A stretch of DNA of 64,000 bases, from assembly GCA_015059435.1 (NCBI GenBank), contig SVAJ01000002.1, positions 212,024 through 276,023 on the forward strand. Reading direction: 5' to 3'. Origin of the DNA: Bacillota bacterium. Lineage in GTDB: Bacteria; Bacillota_I; Bacilli_A; RF39; UBA660. Below, one piece after another: positions 17,424-26,412 of this stretch; positions within the stretch are counted from its first letter, which is position 1; every line of letters begins with the position of its first letter. The notes under the pieces are model-generated. The model saw only the letters and a list, made by a program, of their open reading frames with translations, ran no database searches and was not told where the DNA came from. Made by a program: the position numbers and the translations under genes.

Positions 17424-19029
17424 AGGTATAAACTTTATTATTAGTTACTGTTTCACCAGTTACTAATAATTTATTATATTTATTCATGTTAGATTTTTTT
17501 TGTAATTCAAATTCAGCATCTTCTAATGATCTATCTACTGATCCTTTTAAACTTCTAGCACCAGTATTTAATTCTATTGCTTTATTAATAATAGCTTCAA
17601 TATAAGAATCATCATATTCTAAATCAACATTTAAATCTCGTTTTATTCTATTCTTTTCTATTAGTAATGGACTTATTTTAGATGTTAATAGTAATTGTTT
17701 TAAATCTTCTTCACTTAATTGATTAAAGATATATTGAACTGGTAATCTTCCTATAAGTTCTTTTTTCATACCATATTTTATTAAATCTTCATTAGTAATA
17801 ATTCTTTTATCTGGTATTAAAATTTTATGATTAAATCCTATCCCTTGTTTTTCACTAGCAAGTTCTAAATTTTCAAAAGCTCCTCCACAAAATATACTAA
17901 GTAGGCTTGTATCGAATTTATTAGTTTGTCCTAGACGCATTTGAACATCATATGTATGTCCTTCTAAGAATTTTAATAAAGATGATTGAGGATTTACAGC
18001 ATTATCTGATGCATTTCCTTTTAGTGAAATTTTATCAGCTTCATCAATAAAAACAATACTATTTTCAGCTTTTTTAATATCTTTATTGGCATTTTCTATT
18101 ATATTTTTTAATAAATCATTAATATCATTACCAACATAGCCGGCAGCAGTTAAATCTGGAGCAGAATAATTAGTATATGGTACTTTTAAATACTCAGATA
18201 TAACTCTAAATACTTCAGTTTTACCACATCCAGTAGGTCCAATAATTAGGGCTTTTTTTATTTCTTTAGGATTACTTGTTTTGTAGTTCATAGAGATAGT
18301 ATTAATAATACCTCTTAAATTATCATCTTGTCCTATTATTCTTTCTTTAACATATTCTTCTAATTCTTCTACATCAATATCAATACGATAATTATTATTA
18401 GGCGTAGTTTTCTTTACATTTACTGTTTTATTTTCATTCATATTTAATATTATTTTTGAAGCTTTTCCTTCACTATTGACTTCTACTTCAGAGACTTCGT
18501 TATTAGTACTAAATACACTGAATTTCTTTAAATTTTTCTTAAGTTCTGTTAAATAATCTTTTACTTCTTTTATTGAGTTGGTTGAAGTTAAATAAGCTAA
18601 GTTTTCTTCAGATAAATTAATAGTAACACTGCCATTATTGTTTTGATATATAGGATTTTTAAATATGGCTCCTAATTTCTTTTTATGAATGGTATAAATA
18701 TTTGTTTTATTTGTTTCTTTATTATAAATACCTATATGAATTAAATCTTTTAATTCTTCTAAATAAACTTCTTTACATAATTTTAATTCACTTTCATCAC
18801 ATTCATAGTGGTTTAATAAATCAGCTTTATTTGTGACATTATGATAATAATCAAAAGTATCATTAATTTTATCATATGTGGCATTTTCTGTGTTAATAAA
18901 AGCATAATCATCTTCGGTTTTAAATATATTATTTTCTTCATAACCTTCAACAATTTGTTTTGGAATGAATATAAATAAATTATCATCTAAATCTATTTTT
19001 TTAAATATTACAGCTATTTCTTTATTCAT
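17413..19029 (-). CDS. ClpX-like AAA+ ATPase with a non-zinc N-terminal domain
   Basis: The C-terminal part (about residues 215-538) matches the ClpX unfoldase. Walker A GPTGCGKT is at 264-271, the pore loop GYVG at 297-300, Walker B IVFIDEAD at 325-332, GRLP near 428 and sensor 2 GAR at 490-492. The IGF tripeptide used by ClpX to dock on ClpP is present at 397-399. The N-terminal 210 residues are unlike the ClpX zinc domain: there is no CxxC, and the region looks acidic and mixed alpha/beta. The RKH pore loop is also missing. It is probably a second, specialised unfoldase; its substrates are unknown. Confidence 0.8.
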   Translation of the reverse strand: MNKEIAVIFKKIDLDDNLFIFIPKQIVEGYEENNIFKTEDDYAFINTENATYDKINDTFDYYHNVTNKADLLNHYECDESELKLCKEVYLEELKDLIHIGIYNKETNKTNIYTIHKKKLGAIFKNPIYQNNNGSVTINLSEENLAYLTSTNSIKEVKDYLTELKKNLKKFSVFSTNNEVSEVEVNSEGKASKIILNMNENKTVNVKKTTPNNNYRIDIDVEELEEYVKERIIGQDDNLRGIINTISMNYKTSNPKEIKKALIIGPTGCGKTEVFRVISEYLKVPYTNYSAPDLTAAGYVGNDINDLLKNIIENANKDIKKAENSIVFIDEADKISLKGNASDNAVNPQSSLLKFLEGHTYDVQMRLGQTNKFDTSLLSIFCGGAFENLELASEKQGIGFNHKILIPDKRIITNEDLIKYGMKKELIGRLPVQYIFNQLSEEDLKQLLLTSKISPLLIEKNRIKRDLNVDLEYDDSYIEAIINKAIELNTGARSLKGSVDRSLEDAEFELQKKSNMNKYNKLLVTGETVTNNKVYTLKK

Positions 19030-19085
19030 AACCTCAACTCCTCTTTGGGCTATATTATATAGTTATTTTTAATAATGTTCAATGA

Positions 19086-19451
19086 TTATTTTTCATTTTT
19101 TTTATTTATACCTATAGTAGAGCCTAAAATAGAAGTTATTAGAATTATTAAATAATAGATTAATAATTTTAACTTTAATGGTTCTTTTATTAATAATGTT
19201 ATGATAATAAATATAGATATTATAATTAAACTAAATTTTATACCTTCTAAAAATCCTTTTTTAGGAGTGGATTTACCTAGGATATAAGAACTTATGAATA
19301 TATTAATTAATAAAATAATTATTTCTAATATTTTGTATGTGTTAGTGGAGATAAAGTTAAAGAAATATAGAGTATTTGTAAATAATAGACTTATTAATAA
19401 TGAAATAATTGTCCATAATAATCTCTTTCCATATTTTTGTATATAAAGCAT
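19086..19451 (-). CDS. TIGR04086/YrzE-type membrane protein
   Basis: The protein has 121 residues and four predicted membrane helices. The GKSTPKKGFLEGIKFS segment between helices 2 and 3 and the C-terminal GSTIGINKK fit the TIGR04086 (YrzE) family found in spore-forming Firmicutes. No biochemical role is known. A GAGGTGAAA site precedes the ATG. It is divergent from the DUF421 gene. Confidence 0.65.
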   Translation of the reverse strand: MLYIQKYGKRLLWTIISLLISLLFTNTLYFFNFISTNTYKILEIIILLINIFISSYILGKSTPKKGFLEGIKFSLIIISIFIIITLLIKEPLKLKLLIYYLIILITSILGSTIGINKKNEK

Positions 19452-19527
19452 ATTTTCACCTCTAATAAAATTTATGTTTATGAATAAAAAGTTATGAATT
19501 ATATCAGAATAATAATGGTGATAGAGT

Positions 19528-20172
19528 ATGGACTTTTTTTTAGTTATATTAAAAACATTATTTTTTTATATTTTAATTACTATTATGTATAGAGTTATGG
19601 GTAAAAGAGAAGTTGGAGAACTTTCTGTGATGGATTTTATTGTATCATTATTTATTGCGGAATTAGCGGCTATTTCTATAGATAAACATGATGAAAATAT
19701 ATTTATGTCTTTAATACCTATGATATTACTTGTAGTAATTCAGATAGGATTAGCTAAAATAACATTAAAAAATTCTAAAGTTAGAAGTATTATAGATGGA
19801 AATCCTTCAGTTATTATTAATAGGGGTAAAGTTAATTTTAAAGAGATGTTAAAACAAAGATATAATTTGGATGATTTATTAGTACAATTAAGATCGGAAG
19901 GGGTTAAATCAATAGAAGAAGTTGATTATGCAATATTAGAAACTAGTGGTAGATTATCTGTTTTTAAAAAAGAAGATGATTTAAGTAGAAGTTATCCGTT
20001 ACCTATTATAATAGATGGAGAGGTTCAAGAAGATGCTTTAATACAAATAAAGAAAAATAGAGTATGGCTAGACAGATATTTAGAAAAAGAAAATTATATA
20101 ATTAAAGATATATTTTATTGTTTTTATAAAGATAATGATTTATTTATAATAAAAAAAGAAGTGGTAAAGTGA
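19528..20172 (+). CDS. DUF421 (YetF/YdfS-like) membrane protein
   Basis: Three N-terminal membrane helices are followed by a cytosolic alpha/beta domain. The YRVMGKREVGELSVMDFIVSLFIAELAA block near residue 20 and the NRGKVNFKEMLKQRYNLDDLLVQLR block near 95 are the DUF421 signature. Several family members are spore membrane proteins in Bacillus (for example YetF, YrbG), but no reaction is known. The gene ends in TGA. It probably shares a transcript with the next gene, 44 bases away. Confidence 0.88.
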   Translation: MDFFLVILKTLFFYILITIMYRVMGKREVGELSVMDFIVSLFIAELAAISIDKHDENIFMSLIPMILLVVIQIGLAKITLKNSKVRSIIDGNPSVIINRGKVNFKEMLKQRYNLDDLLVQLRSEGVKSIEEVDYAILETSGRLSVFKKEDDLSRSYPLPIIIDGEVQEDALIQIKKNRVWLDRYLEKENYIIKDIFYCFYKDNDLFIIKKEVVK

Positions 20173-20216
20173 CAAAATATTTATATTAGAAATAGTATAT
20201 TTATTTTGGTGATTAG

Positions 20217-21380
20217 ATGAATAAATATATAGTTTTAATATTAATAGTAGTTATTTTATTTAATTTTATTTTTGATATAAATAGTGATAGAAGTAATATA
20301 GAGTATAAAGAGAAAAGAGCAATATTTATTAGTTATATAGAGTTAAGTAAATATATTAAGAATAATGATATTAAAGCAAGTAAAAATAATATTAAGAAAA
20401 TGATTAATAATATAGATAAATTAGGTTTTAATATGATAATACTTCAAGTAAGAAGTTTTTCGGATGCAATATATAAATCTAATATATATCCATGGAGTAA
20501 TAGTATTAGTAGTGTAGAAGGAGAAAATCCAGGATATGATATTTTAGAATATTTTATAAAAAAAGCTAAATTAAAGAATATAAGTATTTATGCTTGGATT
20601 AATCCTTATAGAATTAGAACTACTGAAGATATTAGTAGTGTTAGTAGTATTAATCCTGCGTTTAAATTTATAAATACTGATACTTTATATATTAATAATG
20701 GTATATTTTATAATCCGGCTAAAGATGAAGTTATAAATTTAATAGTAGATGGAGTAGAAGAAATAGTTAAAAATTATGATGTAGAAGGGGTTTTATTTGA
20801 TGATTATTTTTATCCTAGTAATGATATAGATAATAATGATTATAGTGCTTATATTAAAGAAAATGGTTATATTAGTAGGGATGAGTATCATTTATTAAAT
20901 GTTAATAGAATGATAGAGCATGTTCATAGAGTATGTAGAAAATATAATAAATTATTTGGTATTAGTCCCGATGGTAATATAGAAAATAATTATAATAAGA
21001 ATTTTGCGGATGTTAAAAGATGGTGTAAGAGTAGAGAGTATATTGATTTTATAATGCCACAAATATATTATGGATTTTATAATGAAGCAAAAGCTTTTAA
21101 GAAAGTTATAGAAGAGTGGGAAAGTTTAATTACAAGTAATATTGATTTAATGATAGCACTCGCTTTTTATAAAGTTGGTTTAGTAGATAAATATGCGAAA
21201 AATGGTAGTAATGAATGGATTAATAATAATGATATTATAATGAGAGAAATAATACTTAGTAGAAATTTAAAACATTATAAAGGGTTTTCTTTGTTTAGAT
21301 ATGACTATTTATTTAATGATGATTTAAAGAATGATAATACTGTAAAGGAAATGGAAAATATGAAAAAAGTATTAAAATAA
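20217..21380 (+). CDS. Secreted glycoside-hydrolase-like protein (GHL10/DUF187 family)
   Basis: A signal anchor covers residues 4-18. The mature part has the GHL10 TIM-barrel pattern: RAIFISYIELS at the start, DKLGFNMIILQVRSFSDAIY near 65, YAWINPYR near 125, VEGVLFDDYFYP near 190 (acidic pair) and DFIMPQIYYGF near 278. Members (for example Bacillus YngK) are thought to act on bacterial cell-surface glycans. The gene ends 35 bases before the first prepilin gene. The start ATG has GGTGAT upstream. Confidence 0.85.
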   Translation: MNKYIVLILIVVILFNFIFDINSDRSNIEYKEKRAIFISYIELSKYIKNNDIKASKNNIKKMINNIDKLGFNMIILQVRSFSDAIYKSNIYPWSNSISSVEGENPGYDILEYFIKKAKLKNISIYAWINPYRIRTTEDISSVSSINPAFKFINTDTLYINNGIFYNPAKDEVINLIVDGVEEIVKNYDVEGVLFDDYFYPSNDIDNNDYSAYIKENGYISRDEYHLLNVNRMIEHVHRVCRKYNKLFGISPDGNIENNYNKNFADVKRWCKSREYIDFIMPQIYYGFYNEAKAFKKVIEEWESLITSNIDLMIALAFYKVGLVDKYAKNGSNEWINNNDIIMREIILSRNLKHYKGFSLFRYDYLFNDDLKNDNTVKEMENMKKVLK

Positions 21381-21415
21381 ATATTTATACGTGGTATACT
21401 TATAATGGTGATGAT

Positions 21416-21964
21416 ATGAAAGGAGTAAATAATAAAGGCTTTACATTGATTGAATTATTGGCTGCTATGGTAATACTTGGTATTATTTTAGGAATAGCTG
21501 TACCTAGAGTTTTAGATGCTTTACGAGATAGTCGTAATAGAGAGTATGTTGAAGATGCAAAAAAGTTAATTTCTTTGGCAGAATATAAATATAGAAGTGA
21601 TCAGAATTTATATCAAGTACAAGATAATGAATCTATTATTATTAGATTGGATTATTTTGATAATTCTGAATTTGATAATGCTCCTAATAATAAACCTTAT
21701 AATAAGGAAAAGTCATATGTACGCATTATAAAACTTGGGACTGATTATCATTATGATGTTATTTTACTTGATAGTGATGGTAAGGGTGTTGTTGGTAAAG
21801 GAAGAGATCAATTGTTTAATCTAACGCCTAAGCAGTTGGTATCGGCTAATAATAATTTTGATCAGCCAGTACATAGTAGTGGGATATGGGTTTTAACTTA
21901 TAAAACGCATGAGTCTTTTGCTGCTAAAGAGTATTATACAAAAGATGGTAGAGTTTCTTACTAG
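21416..21964 (+). CDS. Type IV prepilin-like protein 1 (cysteine-free class)
   Basis: Class III prepilin signal: a short basic leader ending in NNKG, then FTLIELLAAMVILGIILGIAVP, with Glu at mature position 5. Prepilin peptidase should cut between Gly and Phe. The 182-residue protein has no cysteine. It shares with prepilin 2 the YVEDAKKLISLAEYK helix and the block DYHYDVILLDSDGKGV near residue 117. It starts a run of nine prepilin genes reaching 33866. GGTGATG serves as ribosome site. Confidence 0.85.
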   Translation: MKGVNNKGFTLIELLAAMVILGIILGIAVPRVLDALRDSRNREYVEDAKKLISLAEYKYRSDQNLYQVQDNESIIIRLDYFDNSEFDNAPNNKPYNKEKSYVRIIKLGTDYHYDVILLDSDGKGVVGKGRDQLFNLTPKQLVSANNNFDQPVHSSGIWVLTYKTHESFAAKEYYTKDGRVSY

Positions 21965-21977
21965 AAAGGGAGTAGTT

Positions 21978-22568
21978 ATGAGTATGATTAATAAAAAAGG
22001 TTTTACGTTGATTGAATTATTAGCTGCTATGGTAATACTAGGAATGATTATGGTTATAGCAATACCTAATATTACTGGTATATTAAATAATAGTCGTAAT
22101 CAAACTTATGTAGAAGATGCTAAAAAGTTTATATCAATGGCAGAGTATAAATTTCGAACTGACAAGAATATGGCGAAACCTACTGAAGGATCTGGTGGTA
22201 CTATAGATTTAGGTTGTGTGTTTATATCTTTATCATATTTGGATAAATCTGAATTTAAAGATGCGCCAAACGGTTCACCATATTTGTTAGACAAGTCTTT
22301 AGTTATTGTGAGATTGGTTAATAATACATATGAATATCGTGTTATTTTACTTGATAGTGATGGTAAGGGTGTTATTAATAAGACAAAAGAAGAATTGTAT
22401 AATTCAAAGAGTAATGATTTAATAACTAAGATTGATTTAAATAATACAAATGAATTAGAAGGACCACGTATTATAAATAGTGCTAATTGGCTTTTTAAAA
22501 TTAGGGGAAAACTATATAGCGCCAAAACATGGTATGCTGGATCTGGAATTGTTCCATATTCTTTGTAA
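21978..22568 (+). CDS. Type IV prepilin-like protein 2
   Basis: The leader MSMINKKG is followed by FTLIELLAAMVILGMIMVIAIPN, a typical prepilin N-terminus with Glu5. The body is paralogous to prepilin 1 (YVEDAKKFISMAEYKF; VILLDSDGKGV). It has a single cysteine. I choose the ATG at 21978, which has AAAGGGAG 9 bases upstream; the frame is open back into prepilin 1, but the earlier codons would give an unsuitable leader. The gene lies 13 bases after prepilin 1, so the two form an operon and a recent duplication. Confidence 0.85.
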   Translation: MSMINKKGFTLIELLAAMVILGMIMVIAIPNITGILNNSRNQTYVEDAKKFISMAEYKFRTDKNMAKPTEGSGGTIDLGCVFISLSYLDKSEFKDAPNGSPYLLDKSLVIVRLVNNTYEYRVILLDSDGKGVINKTKEELYNSKSNDLITKIDLNNTNELEGPRIINSANWLFKIRGKLYSAKTWYAGSGIVPYSL

Positions 22569-22580
22569 TTAAAGTAATAT

Positions 22581-22671
22581 TGTAAATTTTCACATAAAAA
22601 ATAATTTTAATATGGTACTAAAAAAACGTTATATATTTAATATGTAGGATTAAATAGAGGAGGATTTGAAA
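22581..22671 (+). repeat. Leader repeat, copy 1
   Basis: TGTAAATTTTCACA followed by TAAAAAATAATTTTAATAT, an AT-rich stretch and AGAGGAGGATTT closely matches the leader before prepilin 4 (23248-23343). It probably contains the promoter and the ribosome site. Confidence 0.65.
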
Positions 22672-23244
22672 ATGAAAAGATTTAATAAAAAAGGATTTAC
22701 GTTAATTGAATTATTAGCTGTTATTACAATAATGGGTGTTTTGGCAATGATTGCAGTACCAATGGTTTCAACATATATCAATAAGTCAAAAACAGATTCA
22801 TTTGTATATACAGCAAAACAATATGCAAAAGCAGTTGATGATGCTTATTTAATGGGTAAATTGGAGTGTTATGATGATGGTGGTAATACATGGTATCCTA
22901 TTGATGAAAATCTTGCTGAAAATACAACTAGATCTTATCAAGTAGTGTTTGATACACGCAGTAATAAGACTGGATCTGGCAACTTTTATGCAAATGAAAA
23001 TTACAAGAAATTAATCAAAGATGGTGGTAAATCTCCATTTGGTGATGTTGATGTTTATGGATATGTATTGTGTACTCTTAACTCAGACGATGAAACATTT
23101 AAGATTTCTATTAGGGATACAAAAGGAAACGGGACAAGAGACAGTTTTATAAATACTAGTCAGATAAATTCTAATAATTTTATTAGAAAAAACTCAGCAG
23201 CTACAGCTAAAATGAATAGTGTATCTGTTTGTAAAGTAAAATAG
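22672..23244 (+). CDS. Type IV prepilin-like protein 3 (cysteine class)
   Basis: MKRFNKKG precedes FTLIELLAVITIMGVLAMIAVP, with Glu5. The 190-residue protein carries cysteines after the helix (LECYD, near residue 66), at YVLC and at the C-terminus (SVCKVK). It has the GGKSPFGD motif and a late RDTKGNGTRD segment. The ATG at 22672 is chosen by analogy with prepilin 4, which has the same GAGGAGGAT leader; a TTG at 22666 is also in frame. No strong terminator follows. Confidence 0.85.
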   Translation: MKRFNKKGFTLIELLAVITIMGVLAMIAVPMVSTYINKSKTDSFVYTAKQYAKAVDDAYLMGKLECYDDGGNTWYPIDENLAENTTRSYQVVFDTRSNKTGSGNFYANENYKKLIKDGGKSPFGDVDVYGYVLCTLNSDDETFKISIRDTKGNGTRDSFINTSQINSNNFIRKNSAATAKMNSVSVCKVK

Positions 23245-23247
23245 AAA

Positions 23248-23343
23248 TGTAAAGTTTTACATAAAAAATAATTTTAGTATTGCACAAGAAAAAATAATAT
23301 TATATACTTAGTATGTAAACTTAAAATAGAGGAGGATTTTAAA
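23248..23343 (+). repeat. Leader repeat, copy 2
   Basis: TGTAAAGTTTTACA with TAAAAAATAATTTTAGTAT and TAGAGGAGGATTTTAAA repeats the leader of prepilin 3. TGTAAA/TTTACA forms a small dyad. The copy suggests the gene and its control region were duplicated together. Confidence 0.65.
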
Positions 23344-23862
23344 ATGAAAAGAATGAATAAGAAAGGTTTTACATTAATTGAATTATTAGCAGTTATCGTT
23401 ATTATGGGTATCTTAATGTTAGTTGCTATTCCAGCTGTACAAAGATACATTAATAACTCTAAAGGTGATACTTACGTAAATACTGTTAAAGAAATGGTAA
23501 ATGTTGTTAAAACATCTGATGCTGCTGGAGAACTTGTAAATGCTGGTAGTACATGTAATAGCGGAACTTATTATGTTGCTATAACTACAGCTGATTCAAA
23601 AATATTAGAATCAGGAGGAAAATCTCCATATAATAAAACAGCAAATATTGCTGGTTATGTTAAAGTTGTAGTTGATGCTACTACTCAAAAACATACATAT
23701 AGTGTAGAAGTAACTGATGGTACTTACGGATTAGCAGCTACTGATGGTACTACACTTGCTGAAATTAGTGAAGATGCTTTAAGCAGAGCTAATGTAAAAC
23801 AAGTTACTGGTACTGCATCTGTTCCAACTGCAACTGGTACTAAAACTTGTACTATTCAATAG
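23344..23862 (+). CDS. Type IV prepilin-like protein 4, candidate major pilin
   Basis: MKRMNKKG is followed by FTLIELLAVIVIMGILMLVAIP. The mature body is Ala/Thr/Gly-rich and about 165 residues long, with cysteines at STCNSG and KTCTIQ (C-terminus) and the motif ESGGKSPYNK. Its codons look more optimised than those of its neighbours (AAC, ATC, TAC used), it has a perfect GAGGAGG site and its own terminator, all expected for an abundant subunit. It is most like the protein at 32733. Major-pilin status is inference. Confidence 0.87.
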   Translation: MKRMNKKGFTLIELLAVIVIMGILMLVAIPAVQRYINNSKGDTYVNTVKEMVNVVKTSDAAGELVNAGSTCNSGTYYVAITTADSKILESGGKSPYNKTANIAGYVKVVVDATTQKHTYSVEVTDGTYGLAATDGTTLAEISEDALSRANVKQVTGTASVPTATGTKTCTIQ

Positions 23863-23922
23863 ATTTAGTTTGTTGTAATGTATATATTGTCTATATACTA
23901 GACAACTAAATCTTTTTTTTTA
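23861..23922 (+). terminator. Terminator after prepilin 4
   Basis: AGATTTAGTT (23861-23870) pairs with AACTAAATCT (23904-23913). The loop holds a second hairpin (GTATATA / TATATAC), and a run of about 9 T follows. Confidence 0.85.
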
Positions 23923-23941
23923 TTTAAAATGGGAGGTATAT

Positions 23942-24421
23942 ATGAAAACTAATCAAAAAGGGTTTACATTAGCTGAATTGTTGGCTGTTATCGTTATTAT
24001 GTGTGTACTTGCCTTAATAGGTATACCTACTGTAACTAAGTATATTAGTAATTCTAAGAAGAGTGCATATATTACTACAGTAAAATCATATGTTAGTGCT
24101 GTTGAAAAGGCATATAACTCTGATATGTTAGATTGTAGTGGTGATGTTGGTAAATTTTATGTTGATTTTAGTGATGCTAAAAAATTGATGGAAAATGGTA
24201 AATCACCATATGGTGGAGAGATTAAAGGGAATATTCGTATCAATGTGGCTAACAATGGTGAACCAACATTTAGTGTTTTTTCTAGAGATGATAAAAATAC
24301 TGGTACTTCATTAATTAATGCTAATCAACTTAATCCTAATCAAAAGGATATCATTAAGAAAGACATTCCTGATGATTATACTATTAATGAAGGTTATGTA
24401 AAATGTGTGCCTAAAAGTTAA
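23942..24421 (+). CDS. Type IV prepilin-like protein 5
   Basis: MKTNQKG is followed by FTLAELLAVIVIMCVLALIGIP; alanine replaces the usual isoleucine before Glu5. The 159-residue protein has cysteines at LDCSG and VKCVPKS, besides one in the membrane helix, and carries NGKSPYGGE. GGGAGG serves as ribosome site. A weak hairpin without a T run lies between it and the DUF6020 gene, so partial read-through into that gene is possible. Confidence 0.85.
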   Translation: MKTNQKGFTLAELLAVIVIMCVLALIGIPTVTKYISNSKKSAYITTVKSYVSAVEKAYNSDMLDCSGDVGKFYVDFSDAKKLMENGKSPYGGEIKGNIRINVANNGEPTFSVFSRDDKNTGTSLINANQLNPNQKDIIKKDIPDDYTINEGYVKCVPKS

Positions 24422-24442
24422 TTATAATGGTATTTTGTTAGG

Positions 24443-24463
24443 GTTCATCATTTGTTGATGAAC
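24443..24463 (+). other. Hairpin in the prepilin 5 - DUF6020 gap
   Basis: GTTCATCA / TGATGAAC with a TTTGT loop forms an 8-bp stem. The following bases (TCTATTT) give only a weak T run, so it may be a leaky terminator or a processing site. Confidence 0.5.
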
Positions 24464-24497
24464 TCTATTTCAATTAAGGGTATTTGGAGGTTGTATT

Positions 24498-26390
24498 ATG
24501 AGTAAATCAGTAAAAATGTTAATAATACTTTTATTTACATATTTAACATTACTTTTGTTTTCTATAGACACAGCATTATTTGAATGTATGGACACGTCTA
24601 ATGGTCTTTATAATAGATTAAGTATAGTTTTAAATGATTTTAATCTTATTGATTTTTTTATTTTTCCTATGATTTATTTTTTCTATTATTCAGTGTATTT
24701 TAATGGTGAGAAGTATGCTAAGAAGAATTTTTTATTTAGTTTTATTTCTATTGTTTTTGCGTTTATTACATTATTTAGTAGATTTTTACAACATACTTCT
24801 ACTTTTCCTAATTTATTAGATGTAGTGCAATTAGTAGAAACTCTAATTATATTATCAGGATCGTATATTCTTTTTTATGCTTTATTGAAGAAGGTTACTA
24901 GTATTGATATATTTTCTGAAATAGAATATTTATCAAACAAAATTAAAATAAAGAAAGAATTTAAGTTATTTAGAAAAGGTTCATTGTTTGTTAAAAAACA
25001 TCCATTTTTTTCTATTTTTATATTAATAATGGTGTGTAGATTGCCATATGTTATTGTTTATTATCCTGGTGTAGTGAATGGGGATACATTTGATCAATTA
25101 TGTCAATTCTTTTTTAGAGATTCATCTTGGTCAGTAAAAATGGTTAATTTAGTAAATGAGAACGTATATCTTAATGGACATCATCCTGTATTTTCTACTT
25201 TATATATGGGTGTCTTTGTAAAGATTGGAGAATTAGTTACTGGTAATAAAGGAATTGGATTATTTTTCTATACATTTACGCAATGTGTATTATCATCTGT
25301 AATTTTTGCATATATGTTATATTATATGAAGAAAATTAAAGTACCATCTTTAATTTGGATTATTTCACTTATTATGGTTTGTTTATTACCTTTTTATGCT
25401 TCTTATTCAATTGCGGCTATTAAGGATACTCCTGAGTCTTTATTTACTTTATTATATGTAATGTTTTTGTTACAAATAGTTAGAGATTATAAGAGTATAT
25501 ATGAAAATAAGAGTATGATTATTTCTTTTATTGTTGTTATGATGTTAGTTTTATTATTTAGAAATAATGGTCTTATTACTATATTATTTTCATATCCATT
25601 ATTAGTATTTGTATATAGAAAAAATATTGGTAAAGTTTTATTAGTTTTATTTATTCCTTTAGTTATATTCTTTTCTTTTAATCAAGTTATGTATAGATGT
25701 TTTGATGTTTCTAAGGGTAGTAAGAAAGAAATGCTTTCAGTTCCTTTTCAACAAGTGGCTAGGTTATTTAATAAAAAAGGTTATGATGCGATGTCTAAGT
25801 CTGATAAGGAAAAACTTGATAAATTTGTAGAATATAAGAAGATGGCTAAGTTCTATAATCCTGAAATATCTGATCCTGTAAAAGATTTATATAGAATGGA
25901 TTCTACTGATGAGGATTTTAAAGAATTCTTTAAAGTTTGGTATAAGTATTTTAAAAAGTATCCAACTATATATATGGCTTCTTTTATAAATGGTACATAT
26001 CAATATTTTTATCCATATGAAACTTATGAAAATATATATTTAATATATGATTATGTAGTTACAGAAGAATTCTCTGATATACATCCAGTTTATGAGTTTG
26101 ATGGTTATAAAGCTAGATTTGATAATTTGTTTATTATACTTAATAAAATACCAATATTTGGATTGTTATTTAAAGTTGCTTTTTATGATTTTATATTACT
26201 TATGTCTGTTATTTATGTTATATATAAGAAAAAATATAAATATTTAATACCACTTATGGCATTATTATCTGTGTTACTTGTGTGTTTAGCTTCTCCATTA
26301 AATGGCGCTATGAGATATATATTACCAATATTCTTTAGTGCACCTATTATTTTATCTATTGATTATTTGGTTTACAAAGAAGGGAAATAA
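24498..26390 (+). CDS. DUF6020-type polytopic membrane protein 1
   Basis: The 630-residue protein has about 12 or more membrane segments. After a variable N-terminal third it has VYYPGVVNGDTFDQLCQ near residue 190, GHHPVFSTLYMG near 235, KDTPESLFTLLY near 312, LFRNNGLITI near 352, EMLSVPFQQVARLF near 412, the segment WYKYFKKYPTIYMASFINGTYQYFYPYE near 480, and NGAMRYILPI near 605. This pattern is that of the uncharacterised DUF6020 family. The conserved Asp and His in extracytoplasmic loops resemble GT-C glycosyltransferases; that link is inference. It sits inside the prepilin cluster. Confidence 0.75.
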   Translation: MSKSVKMLIILLFTYLTLLLFSIDTALFECMDTSNGLYNRLSIVLNDFNLIDFFIFPMIYFFYYSVYFNGEKYAKKNFLFSFISIVFAFITLFSRFLQHTSTFPNLLDVVQLVETLIILSGSYILFYALLKKVTSIDIFSEIEYLSNKIKIKKEFKLFRKGSLFVKKHPFFSIFILIMVCRLPYVIVYYPGVVNGDTFDQLCQFFFRDSSWSVKMVNLVNENVYLNGHHPVFSTLYMGVFVKIGELVTGNKGIGLFFYTFTQCVLSSVIFAYMLYYMKKIKVPSLIWIISLIMVCLLPFYASYSIAAIKDTPESLFTLLYVMFLLQIVRDYKSIYENKSMIISFIVVMMLVLLFRNNGLITILFSYPLLVFVYRKNIGKVLLVLFIPLVIFFSFNQVMYRCFDVSKGSKKEMLSVPFQQVARLFNKKGYDAMSKSDKEKLDKFVEYKKMAKFYNPEISDPVKDLYRMDSTDEDFKEFFKVWYKYFKKYPTIYMASFINGTYQYFYPYETYENIYLIYDYVVTEEFSDIHPVYEFDGYKARFDNLFIILNKIPIFGLLFKVAFYDFILLMSVIYVIYKKKYKYLIPLMALLSVLLVCLASPLNGAMRYILPIFFSAPIILSIDYLVYKEGK

Positions 26391-26412
26391 GTAAGTGTTT
26401 AGGAGGAAGATT

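Noticed and set aside
22106..22525. Minus-strand frame of about 139 codons in prepilin 2
   Set aside because: Antisense shadow of the pilin gene; no recognisable features.
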